A stretch of DNA of 64,000 nucleotides from Fusobacterium varium (GCA_021531615.1 JADYUE010000006.1:1-64000), one strand, 5' to 3'. Counted from the first letter of the stretch, positions 9,077 to 19,369 are shown. Numbers and translations: made by a program. The notes: generated by a model from the letters alone, not told the origin.

Positions 9077-9817
9077 CTAATTAACTTTTAAATTATATCT
9101 TTCAAATATAGCCTTAGCATTTTCAGTTCTCTCTTTTGAAAGTTCTTCTACCCCTTCAAGAGTATACTTCATTCCTAATTCTTTATATTTAAACTCTCCC
9201 AATCTATGATAAGGTAATATCTCTACTCTTTCAACATTATCTAAAGTAGATACATATTGTGCAAGTCTATCTAAAAGCTCATCATCATCTGTAATATTTG
9301 GTACTACTACATGTCTAATCCAAACTTTCTTTCCAATCTCTTTTAGATATTTAGCAAACTCAAGGGTATTTTTTAATTCTACTCTTGTCAATTCCTTATA
9401 TATCTTTTCATCAATTGCCTTTATATCTAGTAAAACAAGATCTGTATATTCTAAAACCTCTTTAACTTTATCATTAAAAATATATCCTGAAGTATCAATA
9501 GCAGTATGTATCCCCTCTTCTTTGCATAATTTAAAAAGTTCTAAAATAAATTCAGCTTGAAGAAGAGGCTCTCCACCTGTTACAGTAACTCCTCCTTTTT
9601 TTCCAAAATACCCCTTATATTTTTTTATCTTCTCAAAGGTTTCTTTTGCAGATTCTTTTATCTTCCCCCCTGTTAAATTCCAAGTATCTGGGTTGTGACA
9701 AAATTTACATCTCAAAGGACAACCTTGTAAAAAAAGAACAAATCTTATTCCTGGTCCATCAACAGTTCCAAAACTCTCATATGAATGTATATTACCAATA
9801 ATATTTTTATTTTCCAT
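9077..9817 (-). CDS. pflA: Pyruvate formate-lyase activating enzyme
   Basis: Radical-SAM enzyme that installs the glycyl radical on PflB. With the chosen start it is 246 residues, as in E. coli PflA. The [4Fe-4S] cluster motif is CPLRCKFC (Cys33, 37, 40), followed by the SAM-binding GGEPLLQ. The ATG at 9817 was chosen because AAGGGGGAAAT precedes it and the product then begins MENKNIIGNIHSYES. It lies downstream of pflB, with an intrinsic terminator between them, so its expression is probably a readthrough fraction of pflB. Confidence 0.95.
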   Translation of the reverse strand: MENKNIIGNIHSYESFGTVDGPGIRFVLFLQGCPLRCKFCHNPDTWNLTGGKIKESAKETFEKIKKYKGYFGKKGGVTVTGGEPLLQAEFILELFKLCKEEGIHTAIDTSGYIFNDKVKEVLEYTDLVLLDIKAIDEKIYKELTRVELKNTLEFAKYLKEIGKKVWIRHVVVPNITDDDELLDRLAQYVSTLDNVERVEILPYHRLGEFKYKELGMKYTLEGVEELSKERTENAKAIFERYNLKVN

Positions 9818-9837
9818 ATTTCCCCCTTCATTAAATT

Positions 9838-9868
9838 TCAAAAAGGGGCATGTAGTTGCCCCTTTTTG
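9838..9868. terminator. Terminator between pflB and pflA
   Basis: AAAAAGGGGCA (9841-9851) pairs with TTGCCCCTTTTT (9856-9867), giving a strong hairpin with a T tract on the minus strand. It lies after the pflB stop and before the pflA start. It likely lowers pflA relative to pflB. Confidence 0.85.
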
Positions 9869-9883
9869 TAGTTTGCTATTTTA

Positions 9884-12112
9884 TTACATTTTACTATTAA
9901 TTGTTCTTGAAAGAACATCTAATTGTTGTTCCCTAGTTAATCTTACAAAGTTTACTGCATATCCAGAAACTCTAATAGTTAATTGAGGATATTTTTCAGG
10001 ATTTTCCATTGCATCTTCAAGTAGCTCTCTATTAAATACATTGACATTTAGATGTTGTCCCCCTTGTGGAGTGAAATATCCATCCATCATAGAAACAAGA
10101 TTTTCTATTCTGTCTTCAGCTGTTTTTCCTAGTGCATTTGGAGCTATTGCAAATGTATAAGATATTCCATCATTTGCATGGTGGAATGGAAGTTTAGCTA
10201 CTGATGCTAGAGATGCTATTGCTCCTCTTGTATCTCTTCCATTCATTGGGTTAGCTCCTGGAGAGAATGGAGCTCCTGCTCTTCTTCCATCAGGAGTATT
10301 TCCTGTTTTCTTACCATATACAACATTTGATGTTATTGTAAGAATTGATTGAGTAGCTCTTGAGTGTCTATATGTTTCATGAGTTCTTAGGTAGTTCATG
10401 AATTTTTCTGTTACCATTACAGCAAGATCATCTGTAGAATCTTCATTATTTCCAAATGGAACATATTCTCCTTCTCTTTCAAAGTCAACAATAAGTCCAC
10501 TTTCATTTCTTATAACTTTTACTTTGCTATCTCTTATAGCCGCTAATGAGTCTGCTACTATTGAAAGTCCAGCTATTCCAGTTGCTTGAGTTCTTTCAAT
10601 ATCTAAATCATGAAGAGCCATTTCAAAAGCTTCGTAAGCATATTTATCATGCATATAGTGAATTATTTTTAGTGCATTTACATAAACTCCAGCAAGCCAC
10701 TTCATCATTTGCTCAAATTTTTCCATTACATCTTTAAACTCTAGGTAATCTCCTGTTACTGGAGCAAATTTTGGTGCAACTTGAACTCCACTTTTCTCAT
10801 CTCTTCCACCGTTTAAAGCATATAGTAAAGTTTTTGGTAAGTTTGCTCTAGCTCCAAAGAATTGCATTCCTTTTCCTATTTTCATAGGAGATACACAACA
10901 AGCGATTCCATAATCATCACCAAATTCTGGTCTCATTAGATCATCATTTTCATATTGAACTGCTGATGTATCAATAGATACTTTTGCACAGAAGTTTTTC
11001 CAATTTTCTGGAGAGCTTACTGACCATAGAACTGTCATATTTGGTTCTGGTGCTGGTCCTAAGTTATATAGAGTATGTAAATATCTAAATGATGTTTTTG
11101 TTACTAAAGTTCTTCCGTCTACTCCTTGTCCTCCAAGAGATTCTGTTGTCCAAGTTGGATCTCCAGAGAATAGTGCATCATATTCAGGAGTTCTTAAGAA
11201 TCTAACTATTCTTAATTTTATAATAAATTGATCAATTAGCTCTTGAGCTTCTTTTTCTGTAATAACTCCATTTTCTAGATCTCTTTGAATATAGATATCT
11301 AAGAAAGTAGATGTTCTTCCTAGTGACATAGCTGCTCCATCTTGATCTTTTACAGCTGCTAAATATCCAAAGTATAGATATTGTACTGCTTCTTTTGCAT
11401 TTTCAGCTGGTCTTGAAAGATCAAATCCGTAAGCTTGTCCCATTTTTACAAAACTTTTTAAAGCTTTTATCTGTTCAAAAATTTCTTCTCTTCTTCTGAT
11501 AGTTTCATCATCCATCTCTGCAACTTCAAGAACTTTCATTTGTTGTTGTTTATCTTCTATCAGTCTATCTACTCCATAAAGAGGTACTCTTCTATAGTCA
11601 CCTATTATTCTTCCTCTTCCATAAGCATCTGGAAGTCCAGTAATAATTCCTGATTTTCTACAAGCTTTCATCTCATCAGTATAAGCTGAGAATACTCCCT
11701 CATTGTGAGTTTTTCTATATTTTGTAAATATCTCTTCAGTTAAAGGATCAATCTCATATCCAAAAGCTTCTAAAGAGTTTTTTACCATTCTTAATCCACC
11801 TTTAGGGAAAATTCCTCTTTTTAAAGGTGCATCTGTTTGAAGTCCAACTATAACTTCAGCATCTTTATCAATATATCCTGGTCCATAAGCATCAATAGCT
11901 TGAGGAATTTTTGTTTCTGCATCATAAATTCCCTTTTCTCTTTCAACTTTGAACATCTCTGTAAGTTTGTTCCATACTTTTTTAGTATTTTCTGTTGCAT
12001 CTTCTAAGAAAGAGTCATCTCCAGTATATGGAGTATAGTTACATTGAATAAAATCTCTTACATTGATCTCATTTTTCCAAAGTTCCCCTACAAAACCATT
12101 CCAATATTTCAT
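9884..12112 (-). CDS. pflB: Formate C-acetyltransferase (pyruvate formate-lyase)
   Basis: Anaerobic glycyl-radical enzyme converting pyruvate and CoA to acetyl-CoA and formate. At 742 residues it is of normal length. The thiyl cysteine pair is in GIACCVSPM near residue 400. The C-terminal glycyl-radical loop is RVSGYAVNF, with Gly near residue 717. CAGGAGG precedes the ATG. A ZTP riboswitch and a consensus promoter lie upstream, tying formate production to one-carbon status: ZTP rises when 10-formyl-tetrahydrofolate is short. The activase pflA follows after a terminator. Confidence 0.98.
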   Translation of the reverse strand: MKYWNGFVGELWKNEINVRDFIQCNYTPYTGDDSFLEDATENTKKVWNKLTEMFKVEREKGIYDAETKIPQAIDAYGPGYIDKDAEVIVGLQTDAPLKRGIFPKGGLRMVKNSLEAFGYEIDPLTEEIFTKYRKTHNEGVFSAYTDEMKACRKSGIITGLPDAYGRGRIIGDYRRVPLYGVDRLIEDKQQQMKVLEVAEMDDETIRRREEIFEQIKALKSFVKMGQAYGFDLSRPAENAKEAVQYLYFGYLAAVKDQDGAAMSLGRTSTFLDIYIQRDLENGVITEKEAQELIDQFIIKLRIVRFLRTPEYDALFSGDPTWTTESLGGQGVDGRTLVTKTSFRYLHTLYNLGPAPEPNMTVLWSVSSPENWKNFCAKVSIDTSAVQYENDDLMRPEFGDDYGIACCVSPMKIGKGMQFFGARANLPKTLLYALNGGRDEKSGVQVAPKFAPVTGDYLEFKDVMEKFEQMMKWLAGVYVNALKIIHYMHDKYAYEAFEMALHDLDIERTQATGIAGLSIVADSLAAIRDSKVKVIRNESGLIVDFEREGEYVPFGNNEDSTDDLAVMVTEKFMNYLRTHETYRHSRATQSILTITSNVVYGKKTGNTPDGRRAGAPFSPGANPMNGRDTRGAIASLASVAKLPFHHANDGISYTFAIAPNALGKTAEDRIENLVSMMDGYFTPQGGQHLNVNVFNRELLEDAMENPEKYPQLTIRVSGYAVNFVRLTREQQLDVLSRTINSKM

Positions 12113-12257
12113 TTTAACCTCCTGATAATATTTAATATTTAAAACTGATCTACCAGTTACTGACTACTAAAGCAATATTAGTTTACCATTCTTTACTAAT
12201 TATGTCAATAATTATATTTTAACATTCAAATATTTTTAAAAACTTATTTATAGGTAT

Positions 12258-12350
12258 AAAAAAAGCCGACAGACTAGGCTTATTGCCCAGACGGTCGGCA
12301 TTAATTACATTATACTTCATGTGGTTTATTCCACTTCCGTCAGTCGTATA
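12258..12350 (-). ncRNA. ZTP (pfl-motif) riboswitch with intrinsic terminator
   Basis: On the minus strand the 5' half of the aptamer runs from about 12350 (CGACTGACGGAAGTGG, then AATAAACCAC). The 3' half is GCCGACCGTCTGGGC (12285-12299), matching the invariant CCGNCUGGGC core of the pfl/ZTP class. The same GCCGAC (12294-12299) can pair with GTCGGC (12265-12270), followed by seven Ts, forming a terminator. Ligand binding should disrupt it and allow pflB transcription. The F. ulcerans member of this class is a structural prototype (established knowledge). Confidence 0.93.
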
Positions 12351-12359
12351 ACTAATTAA

Positions 12360-12388
12360 AGAATATCATTTTATAAAATATGTGTCAA
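12360..12388 (-). promoter_or_regulatory. Promoter of riboswitch-pflB
   Basis: Minus-strand TTGACA (12383-12388), 17-bp spacer, TATTCT (12360-12365). The start point would be about 5 nt before the ZTP aptamer. Confidence 0.85.
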
Positions 12389-12398
12389 CTAAAATTTA

Positions 12399-13130
12399 TT
12401 ATATCTTCTCAAAATTTTCTACTATTTTATCTCTAACAATAGTAGCTAGGACCTTTTCCTCATCTTTTGAAAGATTTTTTACAAAGATAGGTTCATCTAC
12501 TACAAGGGTTACCTTTTTCCCCCTTGCCATTTTCAATGTCCCTCTTGGCTGAATATCATAAGTACCCTTTAATGTTAAAGGAACTATAATCCCATTAGTT
12601 TCAGTTGCCAATTTAAAACTACCTTTTTTAAAATTCAATATTTTCCCAGTCAAACTTCTTTCTCCCTCTGGAAAAATTACAGTAGGATAACCTTTTTTTA
12701 TAAGTTCAACTGCTTTTTTTATATCCTTTATTCCCTCTCTTGGGTTTTCTCTATTTAAAAATACACAGTTACTTTTTTTCATCCAAGTTCCAAAAAAAGG
12801 CCATCTCTTCATCTCATGTTTAGCTACAAATCCAACATCCATATGAAGAGCTGTTACAATAGCAGGAATATCTAAATTACTTTGATGGTTGCATACAAAA
12901 ATAATTCCCTCTTTTTTATCTAGAGAATCTATAGCATCTCTATTCTTATATTTTATATCTAATTTTACATCTAAACTTTTTAAAATATGTTTAGATAGCC
13001 ACTTTAATTTTTCTCTTGCATACTCTACTCCTGCTCTTTCTTCCATTGTTTTAATCTTAGGAAGATAAGCTATACTTATAAAAGAGAATAAAAAAAATCC
13101 TGTTAATGAAGCTAAAATTAAACCTAACAT
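12399..13130 (-). CDS. plsC: 1-acyl-sn-glycerol-3-phosphate acyltransferase
   Basis: Membrane-bound acyltransferase that makes phosphatidic acid from lysophosphatidic acid. It is 243 residues. An N-terminal membrane helix covers about residues 2-22. The catalytic HX4D motif is NHQSNLD (His82, Asp87), and the glycerol-phosphate-binding motif is FPEGERS. GGAGGAAAG precedes the ATG. It is 13 bp downstream of recX, so it is probably the last gene of the recA transcript; the pflB promoter starts right after its stop. Confidence 0.93.
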   Translation of the reverse strand: MLGLILASLTGFFLFSFISIAYLPKIKTMEERAGVEYAREKLKWLSKHILKSLDVKLDIKYKNRDAIDSLDKKEGIIFVCNHQSNLDIPAIVTALHMDVGFVAKHEMKRWPFFGTWMKKSNCVFLNRENPREGIKDIKKAVELIKKGYPTVIFPEGERSLTGKILNFKKGSFKLATETNGIIVPLTLKGTYDIQPRGTLKMARGKKVTLVVDEPIFVKNLSKDEEKVLATIVRDKIVENFEKI

Positions 13131-13143
13131 CTTTCCTCCACTA

Positions 13144-13689
13144 CTATTCTAATTCTGAAATTGCTTTTTTTATATCCCTATATTGAAACCCTTTTCTCAT
13201 AAGAGAAACTATTTTTTTATCCTTTTCCTTCTCTCCAAGTCTTAACCATAATCTTTTTATCTCTTCTAATTCATTATCAGAATTATCATTTAATAATTCC
13301 CTTATGATATCTGAAGATAACCCCTTTTGGAAAAGCATAAACTCCATTTTTTTTCTCCCATAATTGTGAGTTTTTATATAGCATCTTCCATATTCCATAT
13401 CATCTAAATAACCTTTTTCTATAAATTCATCTATTATCTCTTCTACTATCTCTTTTTCACGATATTTTGTAATAAGTTTTGTTGTAAACTCTTTAATAGG
13501 ATAATCCTTTTTGCTCAATAGGAAATATCCCATACTTAAAACCCTTCTTCTTATAATTTCGTAATACTCTTCTTCTGAGATCTCATTTCTCTTTTGAAGC
13601 TCATATTCTGCTATAGTCTGCTTGTTCAAGTCAATAAAAAATTCTTCATCAAAATATATTTTATTTCCTTTTAGACTATATCTCCTCAT
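13144..13689 (-). CDS. recX: RecA regulatory protein RecX
   Basis: A 181-residue helical protein of the RecX family, which modulates RecA filaments. Typical motifs are seen: [16 protein letters not shown], then [10 protein letters not shown]-like helices and [16 protein letters not shown]. The C-terminus reads [15 protein letters not shown]. The ATG at 13689 overlaps the 3' end of recA by 14 bp, so translation is coupled; a ribosome-binding site is not obvious. The recA-recX overlap is a common arrangement and supports the call. Confidence 0.9.
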   Translation of the reverse strand: MRRYSLKGNKIYFDEEFFIDLNKQTIAEYELQKRNEISEEEYYEIIRRRVLSMGYFLLSKKDYPIKEFTTKLITKYREKEIVEEIIDEFIEKGYLDDMEYGRCYIKTHNYGRKKMEFMLFQKGLSSDIIRELLNDNSDNELEEIKRLWLRLGEKEKDKKIVSLMRKGFQYRDIKKAISELE

Positions 13690-14761
13690 CAAAATCTAAA
13701 ACTCCCTCTTTTACTTCCAAGATCTCTTCTGTAGATTCTTCTTCCTTACCTTTATTTAAAATTTTTCTTACTTCCTCTTCAATCTTTTCTAATAATTCTG
13801 GTTCATTTTCAAGTCTAGCTTTTACATTTTCTTTTCCTTGTCCAAGTCTAATGTCTCCAAAACTAAACCAAGCTCCTGATTTAGATACTATATCATTATC
13901 TAAAGCCATATCTAAGATCTCTCCAACTCTTGAGATTCCCTTACCATACATAATTTGGAAAGATGCCTCTTTAAATGGTGGAGCTATCTTATTTTTAGTG
14001 ATTTTTACTAAAGTTTCATTTCCTATAACTTCATCACCTTGTTTTACTTGTCCAACTCTTTTTACTTCCATTCTAACAGATGCATAGAATTTCAGAGCTT
14101 TTCCTCCAGTAGTTGTTGTTTGAGGACCGAAACCAAATCCACCTATCTTATCTCTGATTTGGTTTATAAATATCATAGTTGTCTTTGATTTATTTAAAGT
14201 TGCTGTTAATTTTCTAAGAGCCTTTGACATAAGTCTAGCTTGAAGTCCCATCTGTTGATCTGACATCTCTCCATCTATCTCTGTCTTAGGTACAAGAGCT
14301 GCTACTGAGTCAACTACAATAAGATCTACTGCTCCAGATCTCACTAACATATCAGCTATCTCCATAGCTTGTTCCCCATAATCTGGTTGAGATATTAAAA
14401 GTTCATCTATATCAACACCTAAAGCTTTAGCATACACAGGGTCAAGAGCATGTTCCGCATCTATAAATGCAACTATTCCTCCCTCTTTTTGTGCCTCTGC
14501 TGCTATATGAAGAGCTATTGTTGTTTTACCTGAACTCTCTGCTCCATAGATCTCAACTATTCTTCCTCTAGGTACTCCTCCTTGTCCTAAAGCTGCATCA
14601 AGATTTATACTTCCAGTAGAGATTACCTCTACATTCATATTTTGGTTATCTCCTAATTTCATTATAGACCCATCACCAAAATCTTTTCTTATCTGTTTCA
14701 TTGCAAGTTCAAGTGCTTTTTCTTTCTCGTTTATCTCATTTTTTTCTTTTGCTTTTGCCAT
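13676..14761 (-). CDS. recA: RecA recombinase
   Basis: Strand-exchange ATPase and co-protease of the SOS response. It is 361 residues. Walker A is GAESSGKT (residues 73-80). The Walker B region reads [12 protein letters not shown]. The L2 DNA-binding loop and the MAW-like region ([20 protein letters not shown]) are conserved. The acidic C-terminal tail ([20 protein letters not shown]) is as expected. It starts 19 bp after a GT9 gene, so it may be read from the glycosyltransferase transcript. I find no obvious SOS box. Confidence 0.98.
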   Translation of the reverse strand: MAKAKEKNEINEKEKALELAMKQIRKDFGDGSIMKLGDNQNMNVEVISTGSINLDAALGQGGVPRGRIVEIYGAESSGKTTIALHIAAEAQKEGGIVAFIDAEHALDPVYAKALGVDIDELLISQPDYGEQAMEIADMLVRSGAVDLIVVDSVAALVPKTEIDGEMSDQQMGLQARLMSKALRKLTATLNKSKTTMIFINQIRDKIGGFGFGPQTTTTGGKALKFYASVRMEVKRVGQVKQGDEVIGNETLVKITKNKIAPPFKEASFQIMYGKGISRVGEILDMALDNDIVSKSGAWFSFGDIRLGQGKENVKARLENEPELLEKIEEEVRKILNKGKEEESTEEILEVKEGVLDFDEEI

Positions 14762-14780
14762 TCTTCTACCACCCTCACTT

Positions 14781-15770
14781 TTATAATTTTATTTTTTTCT
14801 CTATCTCTTTTAAAATCATCTCACCTTTTATATTCTTCATACAATTAAAGTGATGTTTAGGGCAAACTTTATCTCCATGTAAACTGCAAGGAGCACAACT
14901 TTCACCACTATAAATTAATGTATCATCTTCTCCAAAGTCAAACATTCCTGGACTTGTAGGTCCAAATATAACAAAGGTTTTACATTTAACCCCTCTAGCT
15001 ATATGAAACGGTCCTGAATCATTAGTGACTAAAAATTTAGCTCTACTTAATAAAGCCCCACTCTCTTTAAGTGATAACTTTCCAGCTAAATTTATTGTGT
15101 GCCCACCACTGATCTCATTGATCTTATTACAAACTTCTATATCCTCTTTTCCACCTATGAGAACAGTTTCCTTTCCATATTTTTCAAAAATAAGTTTAGC
15201 TAGAGTTCCAAACCCTTCAGGAGTCCATTTTTTTGTATTTTTTGATGCTCCAGGAGCCATTACTGGTAGATCAACATATTCATTAAACTTCTCTTCTATT
15301 CCATTAGGAAAAGAAAAAGTTAGATCTTCCCCTTTATACTCCAATCCAAAATCTTTAAATGCACCAAAATAATTTTTTACTATAGTATCATCTACTTCAT
15401 ATTTTATCAATCTTAATTTAACTAAAAGTGTTTTCCACCAACTTCTTTTTTTATATCTATAACATTTAATCCCTAAATGTTTAGATATAACCTTTGATCT
15501 CAGCTTTGAATGAAGATCAAAAACATAATCATATCCATTTTCTCTTAATTTTTCTGCAAAGATCTTCATATTTTTTAATCCATCATTCTCTTTTTTATTA
15601 AAAAGAATTAGATTATCTATATATGGTAATCCCTCTATTGCAGCTTTAAATTTATCCAATACAAGAAAATCTATAGTTGCCTCTGGATACTTTTCCTTAA
15701 AAGCTTTTAATACAGGTGTAGTCAATATTATATCCCCTATTGAACTAAGCCTTATAACTAATATTTTCAC
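14781..15770 (-). CDS. Glycosyltransferase family 9 (LPS heptosyltransferase-like)
   Basis: A 329-residue GT-B-fold enzyme of family GT9, which transfers heptose from ADP-heptose to the LPS inner core at the cytoplasmic face. It opens with the typical [19 protein letters not shown]. The C-terminal donor site reads [11 protein letters not shown]. It ends with the C-rich insert [20 protein letters not shown]. The GTG start overlaps the upstream kinase stop by 4 bp (GTGA). It is the last of three GT9 paralogues in this cluster; which heptose it adds is not assigned. Confidence 0.85.
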   Translation of the reverse strand: MKILVIRLSSIGDIILTTPVLKAFKEKYPEATIDFLVLDKFKAAIEGLPYIDNLILFNKKENDGLKNMKIFAEKLRENGYDYVFDLHSKLRSKVISKHLGIKCYRYKKRSWWKTLLVKLRLIKYEVDDTIVKNYFGAFKDFGLEYKGEDLTFSFPNGIEEKFNEYVDLPVMAPGASKNTKKWTPEGFGTLAKLIFEKYGKETVLIGGKEDIEVCNKINEISGGHTINLAGKLSLKESGALLSRAKFLVTNDSGPFHIARGVKCKTFVIFGPTSPGMFDFGEDDTLIYSGESCAPCSLHGDKVCPKHHFNCMKNIKGEMILKEIEKKIKL

Positions 15771-16453
15771 TTCTTTTTTCTCCTAATACTTTTTATTTTA
15801 GCTAAAAAAGTTAAATAGTTTCTTAATCCCTTTGCTCCCTTATAATATATGCTCTCTTTATCATAATCTATCTCTTGAGGGCAGCTCTCCTCTAGATACA
15901 TAAATTCAAAAGCTCTTCCAAATCCTCCATATTTATTCCAAAGAAGTTTTGTATCAATAAGATATACCTTTTCTCCTTTTATAAGGAAATTATTCATATG
16001 TGAGTCTCCATGCAGATAACCTAAGCTATGTATCTTTTTTAACTCTGACATTATTAATTTTATATCTTTAAAGCTACTCTCTCTACCATCTATATACCCA
16101 TAGATCAGATAAGAATCATATACTACTAAGCCTTTTTTCTTCTCCACAGCTAAATATGGAACTGCTCCATTAAGTCCTACTTCTCTAATCTTTTCTATAT
16201 TTTCAAATTCTCTCTTACTTTCACTACCTCTAAAAATAGATAAAAACCTCTGCCATTTTCTACTATTTTTCTCTATCGGTCTTTTATAAATATATTTTTC
16301 CCCTTGAATTTCTATTAGTGCTACATAACTTCTCTGATCATCTTTTAAAACTTTTAGCAGTTTATATCTATTATTTTCAATTAAATCAAAAAATTCTAAA
16401 CTTTTTTCATCATTAAAATATAAATATGTATTTCCTCTTCTTACTTTTTTCAT
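15767..16453 (-). CDS. LPS core kinase-like protein (RfaY/WaaY type)
   Basis: A 228-residue protein-kinase-fold enzyme. The catalytic loop is GYLHGDSHMNNFLI (HGDxHxxN type), followed by a DTK in place of the DFG motif (VYLIDTKLLWNKYG). The N-lobe lysine is in EKYIYKRPI. Proteins of this type phosphorylate heptose residues of the LPS core, which stabilises the outer membrane. Its position between two heptosyltransferase genes supports this. It overlaps the next gene by 4 bp and begins 2 bp after the previous one. Confidence 0.8.
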   Translation of the reverse strand: MKKVRRGNTYLYFNDEKSLEFFDLIENNRYKLLKVLKDDQRSYVALIEIQGEKYIYKRPIEKNSRKWQRFLSIFRGSESKREFENIEKIREVGLNGAVPYLAVEKKKGLVVYDSYLIYGYIDGRESSFKDIKLIMSELKKIHSLGYLHGDSHMNNFLIKGEKVYLIDTKLLWNKYGGFGRAFEFMYLEESCPQEIDYDKESIYYKGAKGLRNYLTFLAKIKSIRRKKK

Positions 16454-16455
16454 AT

Positions 16456-17475
16456 CTATTCTCTTCCAATAGTTTTATAAATCTCATCTAAAATAAGTTC
16501 TGGCTTTATATCTACCATACATTTAAAATGTTTCTCTGGACACTTATCCCCACCATGTAGCGAACATGGTCTACACTTTAACTCTTCCCTTTGAAAAACT
16601 ACACTATTTTTTGACCAAGGGAAAAATCCTAACTCTTTTACAGTTGGACCAAATATAGCAAGAATTTTTACATTTTTCCATGCTGATGCTATATGGATTG
16701 GAGAAGAATCATTAGTTACTATTAACTCTGCTCTTCTTATTAATTCAGCTAATTCTAAAAGTGTTGTTTTCCCTCTAAAATCAACTATATTTCCTCCAGT
16801 TTCTATATTTAAGGCTCTCTCTTCATTTCCTCCTACAACAGCTAAGATAATATCTTCTCTATTTTTTAGTTCTTTTAATACTTCGTTGAAATATTCTAAA
16901 GGCCATTTTTTAGTAAACCATTTACTTCCTGGAGCTATAACAACTATCTTTTTATCTCCATACCCTTTTAACATCTCATCAACTTTTTCAATATCTTTAA
17001 TATTTGGATATAATTCTATCTCATATCTTTTATCTGTATCTTTAGAGATAAAAGATAGAAGTTTTTCAACCTCATGCTTTTTCTTATCATACTCAATCTT
17101 CTCTGTATAAAGAAATGATAGATCAGCAGTTTTATATCCTTTTCTCACTGGGGAACCTGTAAGCCATGAGAGAATTGAACTTCTCATATATCTATGTGGT
17201 GTTATAACCAAATTAAAATTTTCATACTTCAATCTTTTTCCTAATTGATATATTCCTAATATCCCCTTATGCTTTCCTCTCTTATCATACTCAATAATCT
17301 CACTTATGTTTGGGTTATTTCTTAAAATTGCTGCTCCTGCTGGAGTTGTAACATAGGTAATATCACTATTTGGATATACATCTTTTATCTTTCTTAACAA
17401 AGGAGTTGATAAAACTATATCCCCTATAAATGCTGTATGTATAACTAATATCCTAATTTTTACCACCCTCTTCAA
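16456..17475 (-). CDS. ADP-heptose:LPS heptosyltransferase, GT9
   Basis: A GT9 enzyme of up to 339 residues. The conserved N-terminus is IRILVIHTAFIGDIVLSTPLL, the donor site is VTNDSSPIHIASAW, and the C-rich end is CRPCSLHGGDKCPEKHFKCM. The start is unusual. In-frame TTG (17475) and GTG (17466) lack a convincing ribosome-binding site. An ATT codon at 17457 has GAGG 9 bp upstream, overlaps the upstream stop (AATTAG), and would give the canonical M-RILVIHT N-terminus. I keep the longest frame as the coordinate. Probably acts in inner-core LPS assembly. Confidence 0.85.
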   Translation of the reverse strand: MKRVVKIRILVIHTAFIGDIVLSTPLLRKIKDVYPNSDITYVTTPAGAAILRNNPNISEIIEYDKRGKHKGILGIYQLGKRLKYENFNLVITPHRYMRSSILSWLTGSPVRKGYKTADLSFLYTEKIEYDKKKHEVEKLLSFISKDTDKRYEIELYPNIKDIEKVDEMLKGYGDKKIVVIAPGSKWFTKKWPLEYFNEVLKELKNREDIILAVVGGNEERALNIETGGNIVDFRGKTTLLELAELIRRAELIVTNDSSPIHIASAWKNVKILAIFGPTVKELGFFPWSKNSVVFQREELKCRPCSLHGGDKCPEKHFKCMVDIKPELILDEIYKTIGRE

Positions 17476-18493
17476 GCTTTAAAGCTCTTTCTAAAGCAAG
17501 TATCAAATCTAACTCCATATCTCTATCATAAGTATCAAAATAAGGGTTTTTATAATCTTCTTTTGGATTATCTTTATCTGGAACTAAATAATAAACTTTA
17601 TCATCTCCTAAAACTCCCCATCTTGTAATGCTTTGAGTTTTCTTATTAGGATAGATAGCAACTATTCTCTTTTTTAATGCTCCTGCCATATGTGTTGGTC
17701 CTGTTGATGCTCCTAAATATACATCACATCTATCTATAATAGCAGCTATATTTAAAAGATCCCCACCATTAGCGTATAGATATACTCCCATTGAGTTAGC
17801 CTCTTTTATTAGTTTTAATCCTCTCTCCTCATCAGATATGTGGCAAGTTATAATTACATTCACATCTCTATTTCTCTTCTTAAAATTCTTTATAAGTCTA
17901 GCATACTCTTCATCTTTAATATTTTTAGCAGATCCACCTATAAAAGGATTTATTACTATACTTTGTCCCTTTATGTTATTAGTTTTAAAGAACATTTCTA
18001 CTGCTTGTCTATGCTTATCCTCTATATAGATTTTTGTCTCTAATTCATACTCTTTTTGAAATAGATTTGGATCTAATTGTTTGATTAAATCTAAATTATA
18101 TTTTCCCTCATTTTTTTCTGATTTAGATCTCTTTTGCCAAACACCTTTATTGTAAGTGAAAAAAGATGATAATTTAGACAATGGTCCTATCTTTATCTTA
18201 GCTTTACTCGCTCTTGCTAATTTTGCCACAAACGAATCATTATACAGTGCTATAAACACATCTGCTTTAAAATAAGCTATCTTGTCTATTAACTCATTTT
18301 GTGAGTAATCATCTATCTTAATTATCCTATCTACATATGGTAAATTCTTTACAATCTCATAGTTATATTTTCTTACTAATACTACTAATTCAGCTTGTGG
18401 ATACATCTTTTTTACCATAAAAAAACTTGGAATAGAAAGTATCAAATCCCCTATTTTATCTGTTCTCGATACTATTATTCTTTTAATCTCCAT
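17453..18493 (-). CDS. Glycosyltransferase family 9 protein
   Basis: A 346-residue third GT9 paralogue. It starts MEIKRIIVSRTDKIGDLILSIP. The C-terminal part has GASTGPTHMAGALKKRIVAIYP, a recognisable donor-binding motif. Unlike its two neighbours it lacks the C-terminal cysteine cluster. The ATG at 18493 was chosen because AAGGGAG lies 7-8 bp upstream. It overlaps the stop of the preceding GT2 gene by 11 bp. Likely an LPS core heptosyltransferase; the acceptor is unknown. Confidence 0.82.
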   Translation of the reverse strand: MEIKRIIVSRTDKIGDLILSIPSFFMVKKMYPQAELVVLVRKYNYEIVKNLPYVDRIIKIDDYSQNELIDKIAYFKADVFIALYNDSFVAKLARASKAKIKIGPLSKLSSFFTYNKGVWQKRSKSEKNEGKYNLDLIKQLDPNLFQKEYELETKIYIEDKHRQAVEMFFKTNNIKGQSIVINPFIGGSAKNIKDEEYARLIKNFKKRNRDVNVIITCHISDEERGLKLIKEANSMGVYLYANGGDLLNIAAIIDRCDVYLGASTGPTHMAGALKKRIVAIYPNKKTQSITRWGVLGDDKVYYLVPDKDNPKEDYKNPYFDTYDRDMELDLILALERALKLEEGGKN

Positions 18494-19274
18494 TCTTTGC
18501 TCCCTTTTTATCATCTATATAACTTCCATTTCTATAGATCTCTCTCAATTTAAAATATTTTACCATTGAATATAACGAACTTGTTGAAGCTAATAGAAAT
18601 CCTTCTACTCCATCTAAAAATCCCAGTCTTATTATATACATTCTAATAAATTTATATAATGGGTTAAAAGCTATTTGAAATATACTAGCCTTTTTTCCTT
18701 TTTTATAATATTCTAATGCTCCTTCAGTTGTATATCTATTGAATTTACTAAAATAATCTTCTAAAGTCAAATAGCTATGATGATATATATCCTCTTTTAT
18801 CTGATATACTTTTTCATCTGTTACAAAACTTTCATGTACTGTATTATCATTAAATTTTCCTGCTCCCTTTAAGAACAATCTTACAGCATATGAAGTTCCC
18901 CAACCACCATGTTTTATTTTTTTTCCAAAACATACTGATAATCTATTTATCTCATAAACTTTTTTACTTTCATCATTGCTTTCTATTATCTCTTTTATCT
19001 TTTCTTTTAACTGTGGAGATAGCTCCTCATCAGCATCAACTGCCAATATCCACTTTCCGCTACAATTATCTATTGCAACATTTCTTTGCTTTCCATAACC
19101 TAACCATTTTTGATTAATAAATTTAGCCTTATATTTATCTGCTATCTCTTTTGTTCTATCTGTTGATCCACTATCAACTATTACAATCTCATCACATATA
19201 TCCTCTAAAGCTTTTAAAGTTCTATCTAAATTTTTCTCTTCATTAAAAGTCATTATTGCAGCTGATAGTTTCAT
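18483..19274 (-). CDS. Family 2 glycosyltransferase (WaaE/KdtX-like)
   Basis: A 263-residue GT-A enzyme, first gene of the LPS core cluster. Residues 1-100 hold the nucleotide-sugar fold: LSAAIMTFNEEKNLDRTL, then IVIVDSGSTDRT and AVDADEEL (the DxD motif). Residues 120-165 fit the WaaE pattern (GGWGTSYAVRLFLKG, then VHESF). A C-terminal amphipathic/hydrophobic part follows (YKFIRMYIIRLGFLDG), probably for membrane association. GGGAGGAAG precedes the ATG. Family members add beta-1,4-glucose to inner-core heptose. Confidence 0.85.
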   Translation of the reverse strand: MKLSAAIMTFNEEKNLDRTLKALEDICDEIVIVDSGSTDRTKEIADKYKAKFINQKWLGYGKQRNVAIDNCSGKWILAVDADEELSPQLKEKIKEIIESNDESKKVYEINRLSVCFGKKIKHGGWGTSYAVRLFLKGAGKFNDNTVHESFVTDEKVYQIKEDIYHHSYLTLEDYFSKFNRYTTEGALEYYKKGKKASIFQIAFNPLYKFIRMYIIRLGFLDGVEGFLLASTSSLYSMVKYFKLREIYRNGSYIDDKKGAKNGD

Positions 19275-19309
19275 CCAACTTCCTCCCTATTTTTCATCTC
19301 AATATTATA

Positions 19310-19318
19310 ATTATATCA
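19310..19318 (-). promoter_or_regulatory. Extended -10 promoter of the LPS core cluster
   Basis: TGATATAAT on the minus strand (hexamer 19310-19315), about 36 bp before the GT2 start. No good -35 box is visible. Confidence 0.5.
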
Positions 19319-19369
19319 AAAATCATGGGATTTTCCTATATAAATAAATCCTTTAATTTTACAAAAAAT

